A stretch of 64,000 nt of DNA. Origin: Mesorhabditis belari (taxonomy: Eukaryota > Nematoda > Chromadorea > Rhabditida > Rhabditidae). The notes beneath the pieces were generated by a model. It was not told the origin of the DNA. It was given only the letters and a program-made list of their open reading frames with translations, and did no database searches. Shown here piece after piece: positions 32,301 through 42,200 of the stretch; position 1 is the stretch's first letter; every line of letters starts with the position of its first letter. The stretch is from the NCBI GenBank assembly GCA_958450365.1, contig CAUEEP010000757.1, forward strand, positions 1,111,501 to 1,175,500. Reading direction: 5' to 3'. A program made the translations under genes and the position numbers.

Positions 32301-34811
32301 GTGTCTTATGTCTGGATGTTTTTTGAGAGCGGTAAGTCGGGTAGTCAAAATGATGATACGGTTTAGACACTTTAGTTAAGGAAACCTATCTTCGAGTCAA
32401 TAGATAAAAGATAGAGCACAAAAAGTTTAGTATATAGCTAAATTTTCAGAGAAATTGATTCAGCCAACTTTCTTCGTAAAGGTTTTTATAGATTTTTTAC
32501 GAAAAACATGTTGAATTTGCTTGAAAGTGAACCAAAATTGACTTAAAGAGATGGGAAATTGAAGAATGAACACTTTTTATTTAGAGCAATCTATGGATTA
32601 ATTGATGAATTTGTTGTTTTTTTCAAAATGAAGTACGAAAAGGAAAGAAAAGACTTTCTGGGCAGCTTAATAGACACCTAAACTTTTTTGCAAATCATTG
32701 TTTACATTTTAATAGCTTTGTAAACTCATTCCTGACTTCATTATTGAAAAGGAACGAAAAGACTTTCTGGACAACCTAATATAATTCATCTTGGAAAAAA
32801 GTATGAAAAGAAAAGAGCAAAATTCCTAGCAAGTATTAGGCTGTTCAGAAAGTCTTTTCTTTCGTTTTCGTACTTCCGTTTAAAGCCAACAAATGCACCA
32901 ATTTAACTACGGTTTGTTTCATTAAAAAGGCCAATTATTTTTTCGCAAAATAACATTAAAACGGGTTTTAAAATGTCTTATGCCTGGCTTTTTTGGGAGC
33001 ATGAAGTCGGGTAGTCAAAAAGGGTAACGGCTCGATGATACGGTTTAGACACTTTAGCCAAGGAAATCTATCTTCGTGTCAATAGATAACTTAAAGAGAT
33101 GGGAAATTGACCAACAATAAACACTTTTTTATTTAGAGCAATCCATAGATTAATTGATGAATTTGTTGTTTCTTCAAAAGGAATTATGAAAAGGAACGAA
33201 GGAAAAGGAAAAGACTTTCTGGACAGCTTAATAGACACCTAAACTTTTTTCAAATCATTGTTTACATTTTAATAGCTTTGTAAACTCATTCCTAACTTCA
33301 TTATTGACTTCATTTAGTTAATGAATGACTAATGATTAGCTCTTATTGTTAATGAATGACTAATGATTAGCTCTCATTGTTAATGAATGACTAGTCCCTA
33401 GCTCTCATTGTCACTGAGCTCTACAACTCTATGCTAGCCATCAACTCAAACATAAGACTTACTCTTATCGCTCTAAATCGATTGTGTAACCAATAAATAT
33501 CAATAAATTCAAATGCATTTCTCACCTCTTCAATCAATTTTGACATAAATCTCTCGTCTTTTGCTTCATTCAAGGTGAAATCTCTTGAAAATTTGATAAG
33601 ACCAGACTTATGATTGAGAATATCGTCAATTGTTAACACATCTTTTTCATGTTTTCCAAATTCAGGCCAATATTTTGTGACCTGAATTTGATTTTTTTAA
33701 AAGATTTTGTTTAAAAAACGACTTTATCATTGTAATCGACTTGTTTCCTTGATGCTAATGTGGCAAAAGCTAAAGCTCCGATCAATTTCGTGGCTGAATA
33801 GGCGACACTCATCGTGTTTTCTGTCCAATTTCGGCCGGCAACTCTAGAAATGTTGAAACTTTTCGAATAAAGACATCAAATAATATTTTAGAGTAATAAT
33901 TTCATTAATTTGGAACAATTTCGGAGATTTTCCTGTTAGCCACCTGCAATTTTTGTCTTTAAAAACTCACACATCCGCCTTTCCACCCCATAAATTGATG
34001 ACAAGTTCTCCTTTGTGCAAAACGGCCAATGTCAGCCCCTGAGATTGTTCTTGAAGCAATTTTCTAGAAATTTTTAATAATTTAACTTGAATTTAATGAA
34101 TTCATGGGGTGGGACAAATGCTACCTTTTTTTTGCGCACCTGGACATTTGCGCACCTTTTTTTTGCTGGAAAACGCCTTAGGAAAGGTCGTAGAGCTTTA
34201 AAAAGGTTTTCATAGAAGAGAATCGTATGCGTAGATTCCGAATTTCGACAAATCAGACCTTGCTGACACGTCAAATTTGGGCTAAAAGGCAAAAACTGCG
34301 GAAAAGCGTTAAGTTGCGTAGTTTTTGCCTTTTAGCCCAAATTTGACGTGTCAGCGAGGTCTGATTTGTCGAAATTCGGAATCTACGCATACGATTCCCT
34401 TCCATGAGAACATTTTTGAAGCTCTATGACCTTTCCTAAGGCCTTTTCCAGCAAAAAAAAGGTGCGCAAATGTCCAGTAGCGCAAAAAAAAGGTCGCATT
34501 AACCTGAATTTGATTTTTTTAAAAGATTTTGTTTAAAAAACGACTTTATCATTGTAATCGACTTGTTTCCATGATGCTAATGTGGCAAAAGCTAAAGCTC
34601 CGATCAATTTCGTGGCTGAATAGGCGACACTCATCCCCACCCCCGAACTCATCGATTTTCTATAAAAATTTCACCTAAAATCCTCAGCAACCAGCTCGTA
34701 TTTTCGATCAAACGTTCCATTTACATCAATTACTGGTAAATTCTTTGATCCTGAGAGAAAACAATAACTTAAATAGCCTAGAATAGCGACAAGAATAGGT
34801 TTTAAGATCAT
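29377..34811 (-). CDS. LACT-type serine beta-lactamase-like protein, ~419 aa, 10 exons
   Basis: Exons (minus, 5' to 3'): 34811-34675, 34063-33971, 33843-33723, 33681-33526, 30700-30553, 30513-30405, 30364-30274, 29970-29862, 29815-29682, 29538-29377; 1260 nt, all phases close. An N-terminal membrane anchor (ILKPILVAILGYL) comes first. Then follow WGGKAD, the serine motif SATK (residues 93-96, S-x-x-K nucleophile), KYWPEFGKHEKD, LNHKSG, PGERIGYHALTYG (Tyr 182 in place of the Y-x-N tyrosine), DFYLGV, PSTSALGVGTAAG and FPGNGGQ. This is the order seen in nematode LACT proteins, which resemble class C beta-lactamases and penicillin-binding proteins and usually have unknown substrates. The 2.8-kb intron after LIEE is packed with transposons. 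An in-frame ATG at 34961 would add 50 residues; I prefer 34811, next to the anchor. The exon 3 donor (AAA then GTCGTT) could be three bases further. Confidence 0.8.
30798..31023. mobile_element. ~225-bp palindromic MITE (TACTGGACAATGAAATAT family)
   Basis: The left end TACTGGGCAATGAAATATGA and the right end, complement of TACTGGACAATGAAATATCA, form a long inverted repeat that includes TTTCGCGCGTCTGTAACT. The termini look like Tc1-type ends (CAGTNCTGGNCAA). Other copies: 38295-38610, 43929-44162, 44314-44528, 45503-45735, partial 46060-46223 and 62754-62925. It lies in the large LACT intron. Confidence 0.85.
31222..32294. mobile_element. hAT-like insertion with 8-bp target duplication
   Basis: It splits the mariner-type MITE at TTAAAA. 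The 8-mer before it is TTAAAAAT and after it TTAAAAGT (one mismatch). It starts TAGAGTGGGTTC, ends GTTCTCTA, and shares AAGTAATTACTCGAGTAAA with the clean 239-bp element at 48579-48817. It carries its own nested fold-back element at 31818-32206. Confidence 0.6.
31818..32206. mobile_element. Fold-back element, GGGACAAATGC family, copy 2
   Basis: It has the same arms as 16723-17166 (GGGCGTAGAATCGAAATTTT and complement, GCACCCGGACATTTGCGCACC). The left end is shortened. It is nested inside the hAT-like insertion. Confidence 0.8.
32838..33230. mobile_element. Mariner-type MITE, TATTAGGCTGTTCAGAAAGTC ends
   Basis: The termini TTAGGCTGTTCAGAAAGTC and the complement AGACTTTCTGGACAGC are visible. 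The interior matches the halves flanking 31222-32294. A solitary right end of the same family lies at about 32745-32785 (GACTTTCTGGACAACCTAAT). Confidence 0.75.
34110..34500. mobile_element. Diverged fold-back element in LACT intron 1
   Basis: The outer sequences GGGACAAATGCTACC and GGTGCGCAAATGTCC place it near the other GGGACAAATGC elements. Its core arms are different (GAATCGTATGCGTAGATTCC and complement) and meet at a centre near 34300. Confidence 0.75.
34501..34636 (-). pseudogene. Duplicated LACT exon 3 (serine-motif exon), broken
   Basis: This repeats 33675-33813 almost base for base, including the intron after exon 3 and the coding part from ATGAGTGTCGCC with the SATK motif. One substitution changes Arg to Trp (AGG to TGG). 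The first 31 bases of the exon and its splice acceptor are missing; the copy abuts GGGGGTGGGG instead. It lies between exons 1 and 2 in the same orientation. Without an acceptor it is unlikely to be spliced in. Confidence 0.8.
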
Positions 34812-34915
34812 TTTAGTGATTTTCGAAGGATTTCTTGTGTAGTAAGTAATCAATTTCTGGGAAGAGACGAGTAAACAGTTGGCAAGTTTTGAGGAAAGCA
34901 CAAGCGCTGATAACA

Positions 34916-35150
34916 GAAACGGGAAAAGGAAAGGAGAATTCAAAAATTTTCTTTTCATCATTAGATACAGAAATTTTTGTGATTTGTGAAGGGGTCAAAG
35001 AGCATCAAACGTAGAATTTTAGCGGTGATCTTAAAATCTTTTGGTTGTCTCAAAGAACTTCAAATTAGTTAACTTTTCGAGTCATACATGAATTTTGATG
35101 TTTTCAGTTTTGGCTCAAATTTAGAATTGTTTAGAAAACACCAAGAAATT
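34916..35150. repeat. LACT upstream region, duplicated at 35637-35880
   Basis: The sequence around TCATCATTAGATACAGAAAT and TTTTAGCGGTGATCTTAAAA upstream of the LACT start recurs at 35637-35880 in the same orientation. A mariner-derived block lies between the copies. It includes the likely promoter. Confidence 0.8.
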
Positions 35151-35168
35151 CAGCAAAACTTTATTCTA

Positions 35169-35634
35169 TTGGGTTGGGGAATTGAAAACTGCGGGCTATT
35201 GTCATATGTGACAGTTTGAGCACTTTCTTCAAAAGAAACCCATTTTGGTGTCAATGGAAAAGTTGTAGAGAATCAAAAAGTAGGCTTATATCCAAATTTT
35301 CAAAAAGATACACTTAGTAGTTTCGCTTAAAATTTGTGTGTTCTACGTGTTCTTTGTGCGGCCGCGTAATCGCTCGTCGTCTGGCGCAGGGCTTTTACGC
35401 AACCCCCTTCCCTCTCTCATGTCCAATCTCTTCTGGCCGTTTCCGAATCTTCAAATTCGACATTGACTTCTCCGCAAATCAAGGCTAATCTTAATCTATT
35501 GGGTTGGTGAATTGAAAACTGCGGGCTATTGTCATATGTGACAGTTTGAGCACTTTCTTCAAAAGAAACCCATTTTGGTGTCAATGGAAAAGTTGTAGAG
35601 AATCAAAAATCAAGCTTATATCCAAATTTTCAGA
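35169..35634 (+). mobile_element. Two successive mariner left ends, 330 bp apart
   Basis: TTGGGTTGGGGAATTGAAAA at 35169 and TTGGGTTGGTGAATTGAAAA at 35499 are each preceded by TA. The spacer holds CGTAATCGCTCGTCGTCTGG. The same end-spacer-end layout exists at 27834-28160. No right ends are present here. Confidence 0.75.
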
Positions 35635-35636
35635 AC

Positions 35637-36075
35637 GAAAAAGAAAGGAGGATTCAAAAGTTTTCTTTTCATCATTAGATACAGAAATTTTTGTGATTTG
35701 TGAAGGGGCCAAAGAGCACCAAACGTAGAATTTTAGCGATGATCTTAAAATCTTTTGGTTGTCTCAAAGAACTTAAAATTAGTTAACTTTGCGGTTGAAT
35801 TTTGCGGTTATCAGTTTTGGCTCAAATTTAGAATTGTTTAGAAAACACCAAGAAATTCAAAATTCAGCAAAACTTTATTCTAGTTTGGAAAAGCACAAAA
35901 TTTGCAGAAAAATTAGCATTTATGTTTGAAGAAGACAGTCAATGTCAGCTCTTGAGATTGTTCTTGAAGCTATTTTGAATATTTGAAGCTATTTGAAGCT
36001 TGAAGCTATTGAAGAATTCTAGAAATTTTGATTTTTTTAAAAACTTTCACTTGAATTTAATGAATTCATCGATTT
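35637..36075 (-). pseudogene. Fragmentary second copy of the LACT 5' region
   Basis: 35637-35880 copies the LACT upstream region. 35938-35975 copies the 5' part of LACT exon 2 (AATGTCAGCTCTTGAGATTG). 36038-36075 copies intron 1 (ACTTGAATTTAATGAATTCA). Exon 1 itself and the remaining exons are missing. This is the remnant of a tandem LACT paralogue or of a rearranged duplication. Confidence 0.65.
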
Positions 36076-36320
36076 TCCCACTCGATTGGGGACAACGTCA
36101 CCGAAACGAGGGATTTTCCAATTTGGATTTACATTCATTTATTTAGGCAAATTATACTTTTACATACTTCGGGGAAACCACCGCTTTTTGCAAAAGCTTG
36201 TCCAATTTTTGACCAAATTACCGTTGTTGCCAAGTCTCACGAGTTCTAAAATAAGTTTTTACATGAGTTTACCTGTACCTTTTCTCAGTAAACTCTATTA
36301 TTCTACAACTTCTCTTTCAG

Positions 36321-36726
36321 AAAGCCGTTTGCTGGTCGAATTTCCTCATCACATTCCACTACGTCGACCCGGAGCTGATGCATTTGTTCGGGTTCGTCAC
36401 GGATCATTTCCCAGTTTTCGGTCGTCCGGTTTCATACACGATATTGTAAGAAAACAGAGCTTTGATTCTTTCTTTTTTCTTTCCTTCTTTCTCTTGACAA
36501 ATTAAGGTCCAGTGGTTAAAGCAAAGCAGCGGAAAGCAAAAGGTCAAGCGTTCAATCCTCCTACCTTTTCTTGCCAATTCCTTTGCTTCTTTTTAACCCG
36601 GCTTGTTTAACCCGACCGGCTTTTTAACCCGGCTTTCACTTGTTCAGCTTGTCCCACAACCGCTCCATGCAACAAGCCACTCGGGCTTTGTGTCACAAAA
36701 TGAACCGAAAGAACTATTTTGTCTGA
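36321..36726 (+). pseudogene. 3' end of an unidentified (possibly 7TM) gene, two exons
   Basis: Exon 36321-36445 is preceded by TTTCTCTTTCAG and followed by GTAAGA. Exon 36648-36726 is preceded by TTGTTCAG and ends with TGA. The phases agree. The joined frame reads FLITFHYVDPELMHLFGF, then PVSYTIFLSHNRSMQQATR and a basic end, MNRKNYFV. A hydrophobic stretch followed by PxxYxxF and a basic tail is reminiscent of TM7 of nematode chemoreceptors, but no family is certain. Codon use looks more gene-like than its surroundings. I found no upstream exons joining at phase 0, and duplicated LACT scraps lie immediately upstream. The gene may be truncated, or its other exons may not be visible to me. Confidence 0.4.
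36466..36585 (+). repeat. tRNA-like SINE copy in the gene fragment's intron
   Basis: A TCTTTCCTTCTTTCTC tract precedes AGGTCCAGTGGTTAAAGCA (box A-like) and GGTCAAGCGTTCAATCC (box B-like). It resembles the cores at 15275, 17892 and 45742. There is no pairable acceptor stem. Confidence 0.5.
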
Positions 36727-37177
36727 TTCACATTAGAATAGTTTTAAAAGAATAAATAGTTTAAGAATCACTCTTTCATTCGTATATTACACTATTAAAA
36801 AGAAAAAAGTTAAGCGAACTGTCAAAGAATTATTTCGATTACCTCTCCCTTTCCAATTCCTAAGATTCTCTCATCTATGAGCTATGTGGCGATCGGTTAT
36901 GTGACAGAAGTGTTTGGATGAGATGAGGGGACAGTCCCATCCTCTCCTCCCATCTCCTCCTCTATCTACCCGGTTCATCTCAATCCTCAGAGGTCGGGGG
37001 TCTTCTCCCCTCGATTCTCCATTCTCCATTCTCCCATTCATCTCATCCATTCCCTTTTTCTTTTCATCAGATCAATCAGATAACCCAAATACTACACAAC
37101 TCACATTCACACTTTCCCGATCATATTCGACATTTGAGGATCGATTTTTGGGAGAAAGAAAAGGCTGTAGACTGGTT

Positions 37178-37378
37178 ACTGTAGGCTACAGTAGACTACT
37201 GTAAGCTACAGTAGGCTACTGTAGGCTACAGTAGACTATTGTAGGCTACAGTAGACTACTGTAAGCTGCAGTAGACTATTGTAGGCTACAGTAGACTATT
37301 GTAGACTACAGTAGACTATTGTAGACTACAGTAGACTATTGTAGGCTACAGTAGACTACTGCAGGCTACAGTAGACTG
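37178..37378. repeat. 20-bp self-complementary minisatellite
   Basis: Ten copies of GTAGGCTACAGTAGACTACT with few changes. Because CTACAGTAG and CTACTGTAG alternate, single strands can fold back on themselves at many registers. Confidence 0.9.
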
Positions 37379-38294
37379 GTTAAATCAAATTAGGATTAAA
37401 TCAACCTTCCTCTAGCCAGTTTAGAGTTAAATTAACAAAAATTGCTTGCTATTTTGGTCTTTAGTAAACAAACACCTCCTGGCACATTGATTTCCTCATT
37501 TAGGACTCTTTGAGATTCTGAGTGGAAGCGAGGAAGCATGTGTTTATTAAAGCGCAGGCAAAGACACATAGGCCTCGAGCCTTTTACTTCTAATTCCCAC
37601 AATTGTCAGCTCAAACAATTATGAACCTATTCGAACCTATTCATTATCATTATTCTACCCAATCAATTTCCATTTAAAATCCTTTTATCAAGAGCGATAT
37701 CAAGAAGATCTGAGCCATTCTTTTCCCATCAGCCAAAACCTGTCCTCAAAAATATGGTCTCGTCACCCAATTGGCGCGCAAAACTCGCTCCTGATAAAGG
37801 CATTTCATAAAAAAAAAACAGAAAAATGAGGGTCATTTTCAAGGCAATAAGAAGAAGGGATCGAGATTTTTGCCTAAAGAGAGCCATTCTTTTCCTTTTT
37901 CCTTATGCAATCGGGCATCGAGAAAAACGGGTGAGCGAAGCCGGTTTTCCGGGCTGCCCTAATGAAATGAATCTTTTCACAAAAGGAAAACTTGCAGTTT
38001 TTTAGACTCGAGATTTTCTAGATTCTCTTGAAATATCTGATTTTAGAAAGTTGAGCTGGAGAGGGAAATGCACAGTGAGAGTTTGGTGGATCGGGTTTCT
38101 TTTAAAGTTTGGTAAAGCAGGAGTTAGATATGTTATCGTAATTTCTGCAATATTATAGAAAAATACCCAAGAGAGATTAGGATTCTTCTCGGAAATAATA
38201 ATAGTTTATTCAACGCTAAAAAGCAGTTTTATTCTACATCTGAGAGCTAGGGTCTTTTGAAAAAAATTCGGGTATTTTCATTGTGAAAAGCTTT
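37379..38294. other. No gene seen
   Basis: No splice structure or conserved motif was recognised. This is an intergenic stretch between the truncated gene end and the PAN/TSP1 gene. Confidence 0.45.
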
Positions 38295-38610
38295 TACAGT
38301 ACTGGACAATGAAATATCATATTTGAGAAACGATCGTCACTTTCGCGCGCGCTGAAATGCGTCAAAAAAATACGGTATTTCTAAATATTAATATTACCAT
38401 TTACCGTATTACCATTAATATTACCTTGAAAAGAGCTTTAATGTATAATGTAGAAATGTATAATCCTAATAGTTTGTATAGTTCAGAAATAGTTCAGATA
38501 GTTCAGAAAATGTATAACCCTAATAGTTTAAACTCAAAGACAAGGAAGTTACAGACGTGCGAACGTGACGATCGTTTTTCAAATATCATATTTCATTGTC
38601 CAGTACTGTA
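38295..38610. mobile_element. Palindromic MITE (TACTGGACAATG family), expanded copy
   Basis: The termini TACAGTACTGGACAATGAAA and complement are present. It is about 90 bp longer than its relatives because the TAATAGTTTGTATAGTTCAG part is repeated in the centre (about 38440-38530). Confidence 0.85.
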
Positions 38611-39263
38611 GTTCGCTTTTTCCTATTTGTGAAGCTGATTCGGTTAATCAATCTGTGCTTTTGGTGCAAAGATTTTGATGACTTTTGAAAGATCTGAGAT
38701 CTAATCTAAAATAAGATTGATATGATATGTTTCCTGGATCTTTTCCTGGAGAAAAAATAGGGGTCTTTTCATTGTGAAAAGCTATTATATGCAAAACCCG
38801 AAGCCGATTCGATTCCCTTGGAACTTTTCTTGAGACAAAGGGTTAAAATAGTCTCTGACAACCATTTAAAATTATAAATTTACTGGATTCATACAGATTT
38901 TTACTATTTAAATATCTGGATACTGTTACTTAAAAATTAGATTTCCTTTATCTGCAGTTAACCTAATCTCGTCCAAGAATTTTTATTACCAAAATCCCAA
39001 CAAATCAGAGTGCTATCAAGCCTGTTTCTCAAAGAGACATTTAGAGGAAATTCTCCCCAAATGTACACACATAATTCACCAGGCAGTGGATGCCATATTT
39101 TAGCTTAAAGTCAGAAGAATGGTTTTGAGAAAGGAAGAGAGAGAGAGAGAGATTGACTCCGCCCCTCTCTCAATCCCATCCAGAGATTTGAGGCGATTCA
39201 TCCAAGAGATCTCTCCCCTCCTTTTCTCTTTTCTACACGATATCCAGATTCTTTTCAACAACA

Positions 39264-42200
39264 ATGAAACTTTTAATATTTGGCCTATGCTTGGCTACAG
39301 CATTGGCAGCTCCTCAAGGCAAAATGATGATCAATAGTGGAGGTAAGTCAGGAAACTTCGATTTTTGTTAAAAAAGCAGTTTTATTCTCATATCTGAGAG
39401 CTTGAGGATTCAAAAAGAATGATAAAATGGCTCATGCTTGAAAAAAAAACGTTATATACTACTTAACTTTCTTTAGTTTTGTCTAGCTTTAAAGATCTTT
39501 GATTACTTGAATTGAGGCTAACTAACTAACTATCCGTACAGTTTAATGTGGTAAGGGAAAAGAGGTAATACTAGAAGAAAGGTTAACTTAACATTAGATT
39601 GGCTAACTAAACATTGGCTAACTTACCTGGCTAACTAAACATTGGCTAACTAACATTGGCTAACTAAACATTGACTAAATTTATGGTAAAATGTAACTGT
39701 CAAATACTGTCCGTGAAGCTTAACGTGATAAGGGAAAAGAGGTAATACTAGAAGAAAGGTAGAGGTAGAAGAAAAGGTAATATCTTTTGCCAATAGCTCT
39801 GACGTAAAGTATTTACCGATAACTCAAAATCACAAGCTTTATGAAAACGTGTCAAAGCTATGAAACTTGCTAAAAATAATCCAATTTCTACTTTTCTTTA
39901 TGAAACTTGCAATTTTCTAAATCAATATATCAAAAAAAAAAAGTCTTCAACTACTGATCTAATTCTTTCGCTAATTGCATTTTCCCCCTCCTTTCACTCA
40001 ACAATCAAATCGAAACGTTGAAAATGACTAGATCTTTCCTTTTCTCATACTTTTTTTTTCTGTAAATCTCGACCCTATGAATCTCTTTATGTAGTTCTTT
40101 TCTTAAAAAGAAGTCTTTGATTGGCGTAGAAATGGATTTTCCTCTGATTTTCTTTTCCTAAAGGACATCACAAAAAAAACAGGCTTTCCTTTTTGACAAC
40201 CAAGTGAAAAGTGAACGGTTTCTCGTTTTTTTTCCCCAATCGAGACATCATGTTTTCTTAAGAACTCCAAAATTTACGATAAGCTGTGAAGAAAGAATCG
40301 ATAGGTTGCTAGAAGATCAATGTTTTCATTTATTCGATTCAAATTGGGGTCAAGAAAAATGGTTTCTTAAGCGGAAAACCCATTTGAAACAGCGAAACTG
40401 TTTCAAAGTCAGTCAATTCAAAGCAAAACCTTTCTTAGTGCTTTTTAAGAATCTTTTCTTTTAAAAAAACTAGTACTTTCTTATTTATCTTTAAAAAAAG
40501 ATCTGGTTAAATTGAAAAATCTACTCTTTAATCTCATATTTTAAATATTAAAAAATTAAAATTGCAAAACGTTCAACACCAAGACAAATCCCTGTTATTT
40601 TCCATGCATACAAGGAAAGCTTTTGAAGTAAAGTTTATCGTTTAACTTGAAATTACAGCTATCTTTCTAGCTTAACACTAAAGTATAAACATTGATCTCT
40701 TTTCAGCAATCTGTGAGGGTAAAGCTTCGGCGTTTTTCGTCGTCGACAACACTCAAATGACTGCCGGAGATAATGTTGTCTATAAAGATTTCAGTGAAGA
40801 GGAATGCATGAGCACTTGCTCAAACAATCGGGTAAAATTTCTTGTTGATTTTTTTACAAAATTTATGTTTAGTTCTGTAAAATTTATTAGCATACTTTCA
40901 GGATCCATTCGGTCGTTCAATTCTTTGCTCTTCCTTTGTCTATGATCATGTTGTTTTCACTTGTACAATTTACAAAGATAAAAGCAAACCAATGGGAAAT
41001 GGAGAGAAAACGGCAGCGGCTGGGAAGAGATATTTCGAGAAATTTTGCTTGACTGGTTGGTTTTTTAAAAGTTTAGAGTTATAGAAAACATTAGAAGATT
41101 CTTCAAAATCTTCTAGTAACTTTAGATCTTTGTTCTTTTTTTCAAATTTCTGAACTTTGTGAGTAAAATAGAGTGGTACTTTTCGCGAATCGTAGTCCGG
41201 ATTTTCTTCCCTTTTGAAGTAAGGTCATTATTGCCTTTGAATGCACTTTTCTGTCAACTCAGAGCCGGTCAAATCTTTTCATTTTTCAGTGGCATCGAAG
41301 AAAATAACTAAAAGCTCTAGAAAAGATCTTAAAAAGCTCTAAAAAAGCTCTAGAAAATGGCTTAAAATCTATAAATTTACAGATGACATTCCAATGGATT
41401 GCCAAGAAGCTCAATTCACCCGTGCTGACGACTCGGTTCTTGTCGGTTTTGCCACAAATGTCACATTGAGTGAATCTCTGGAAGAGTGTGTGGCTTTGTG
41501 TGTGAGGAATGTGCAATGCATGGTGGGTTTTAAGATCGATTTTCAATATTTTAAGCGCTTGAAAAGAAGAGACTCTCGTTAACTTTTAGCCAAACCAGTC
41601 ACTGCAACTATTCACTATTTTGCTGACATAACCTAATGGGTTATGTAAGCAAAAGCAAACACTTTGATACTACCATTGATTTTTAAGCCTACTTTCCATT
41701 TAACTAAGTTTATGATTCGATTTTTTAGTCAGCCATGTACTTTTATGAAGAAGGTGAATGCATCACAAATACCGAATCGGCAATGAGCCGTCCAGCCTCT
41801 TTTACAAAAGAGGACACTGAAAAGGTGAGTGCGGAGAAGAAAGCAATGGATTAAAAGGTGGACATGACAGAATTCTATTTTCTGTAATAAAAATGAAGCA
41901 TGGAGCTATTATTTGGCTCTCTTCGATTACAGGATAACTTAAAAATCGGATGATTTAAAAAGAACCTTTGACTGGACTAGCTAGAATTTGTAGCACTTCT
42001 GAATGACAGAACATGAAAAGGACATGTAGTAGAAGAGATTGCAGTAATCTGTTCAAAGATTTATGCTCACAAGCTTATTATATCAAGCATAGAACAAAAA
42101 AAAAGCTTCAGAATTTCTAGTTCGACTAATCTATTGTGATCTTATTTGAGATTGGAGATGAGAATTGGCAGACCCAACAAAATGAATACCGTATTCTCTC

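Larger units (their letters stand above)
31078..32660. mobile_element. Mariner-type MITE interrupted by a larger insertion
   Basis: The left part (31078-31221) and right part (32295-32660) match the element at 32838-33230 and the one at 25961-26481. The match includes CGTACTTCCGTTTAA near the left end, GTCGGGTAGTCAAAA in the body and AAAGACTTTCTGG at the right end. The middle, 31222-32294, is foreign. Confidence 0.7.

Noticed and set aside
39264..39342. Alternative start of the PAN/TSP1 gene at the open frame 39119-39337
   Set aside because: That frame is different from the signal-peptide frame and contains a GA repeat. The ATG at 39264 gives a clean signal peptide and the right phase into exon 2.
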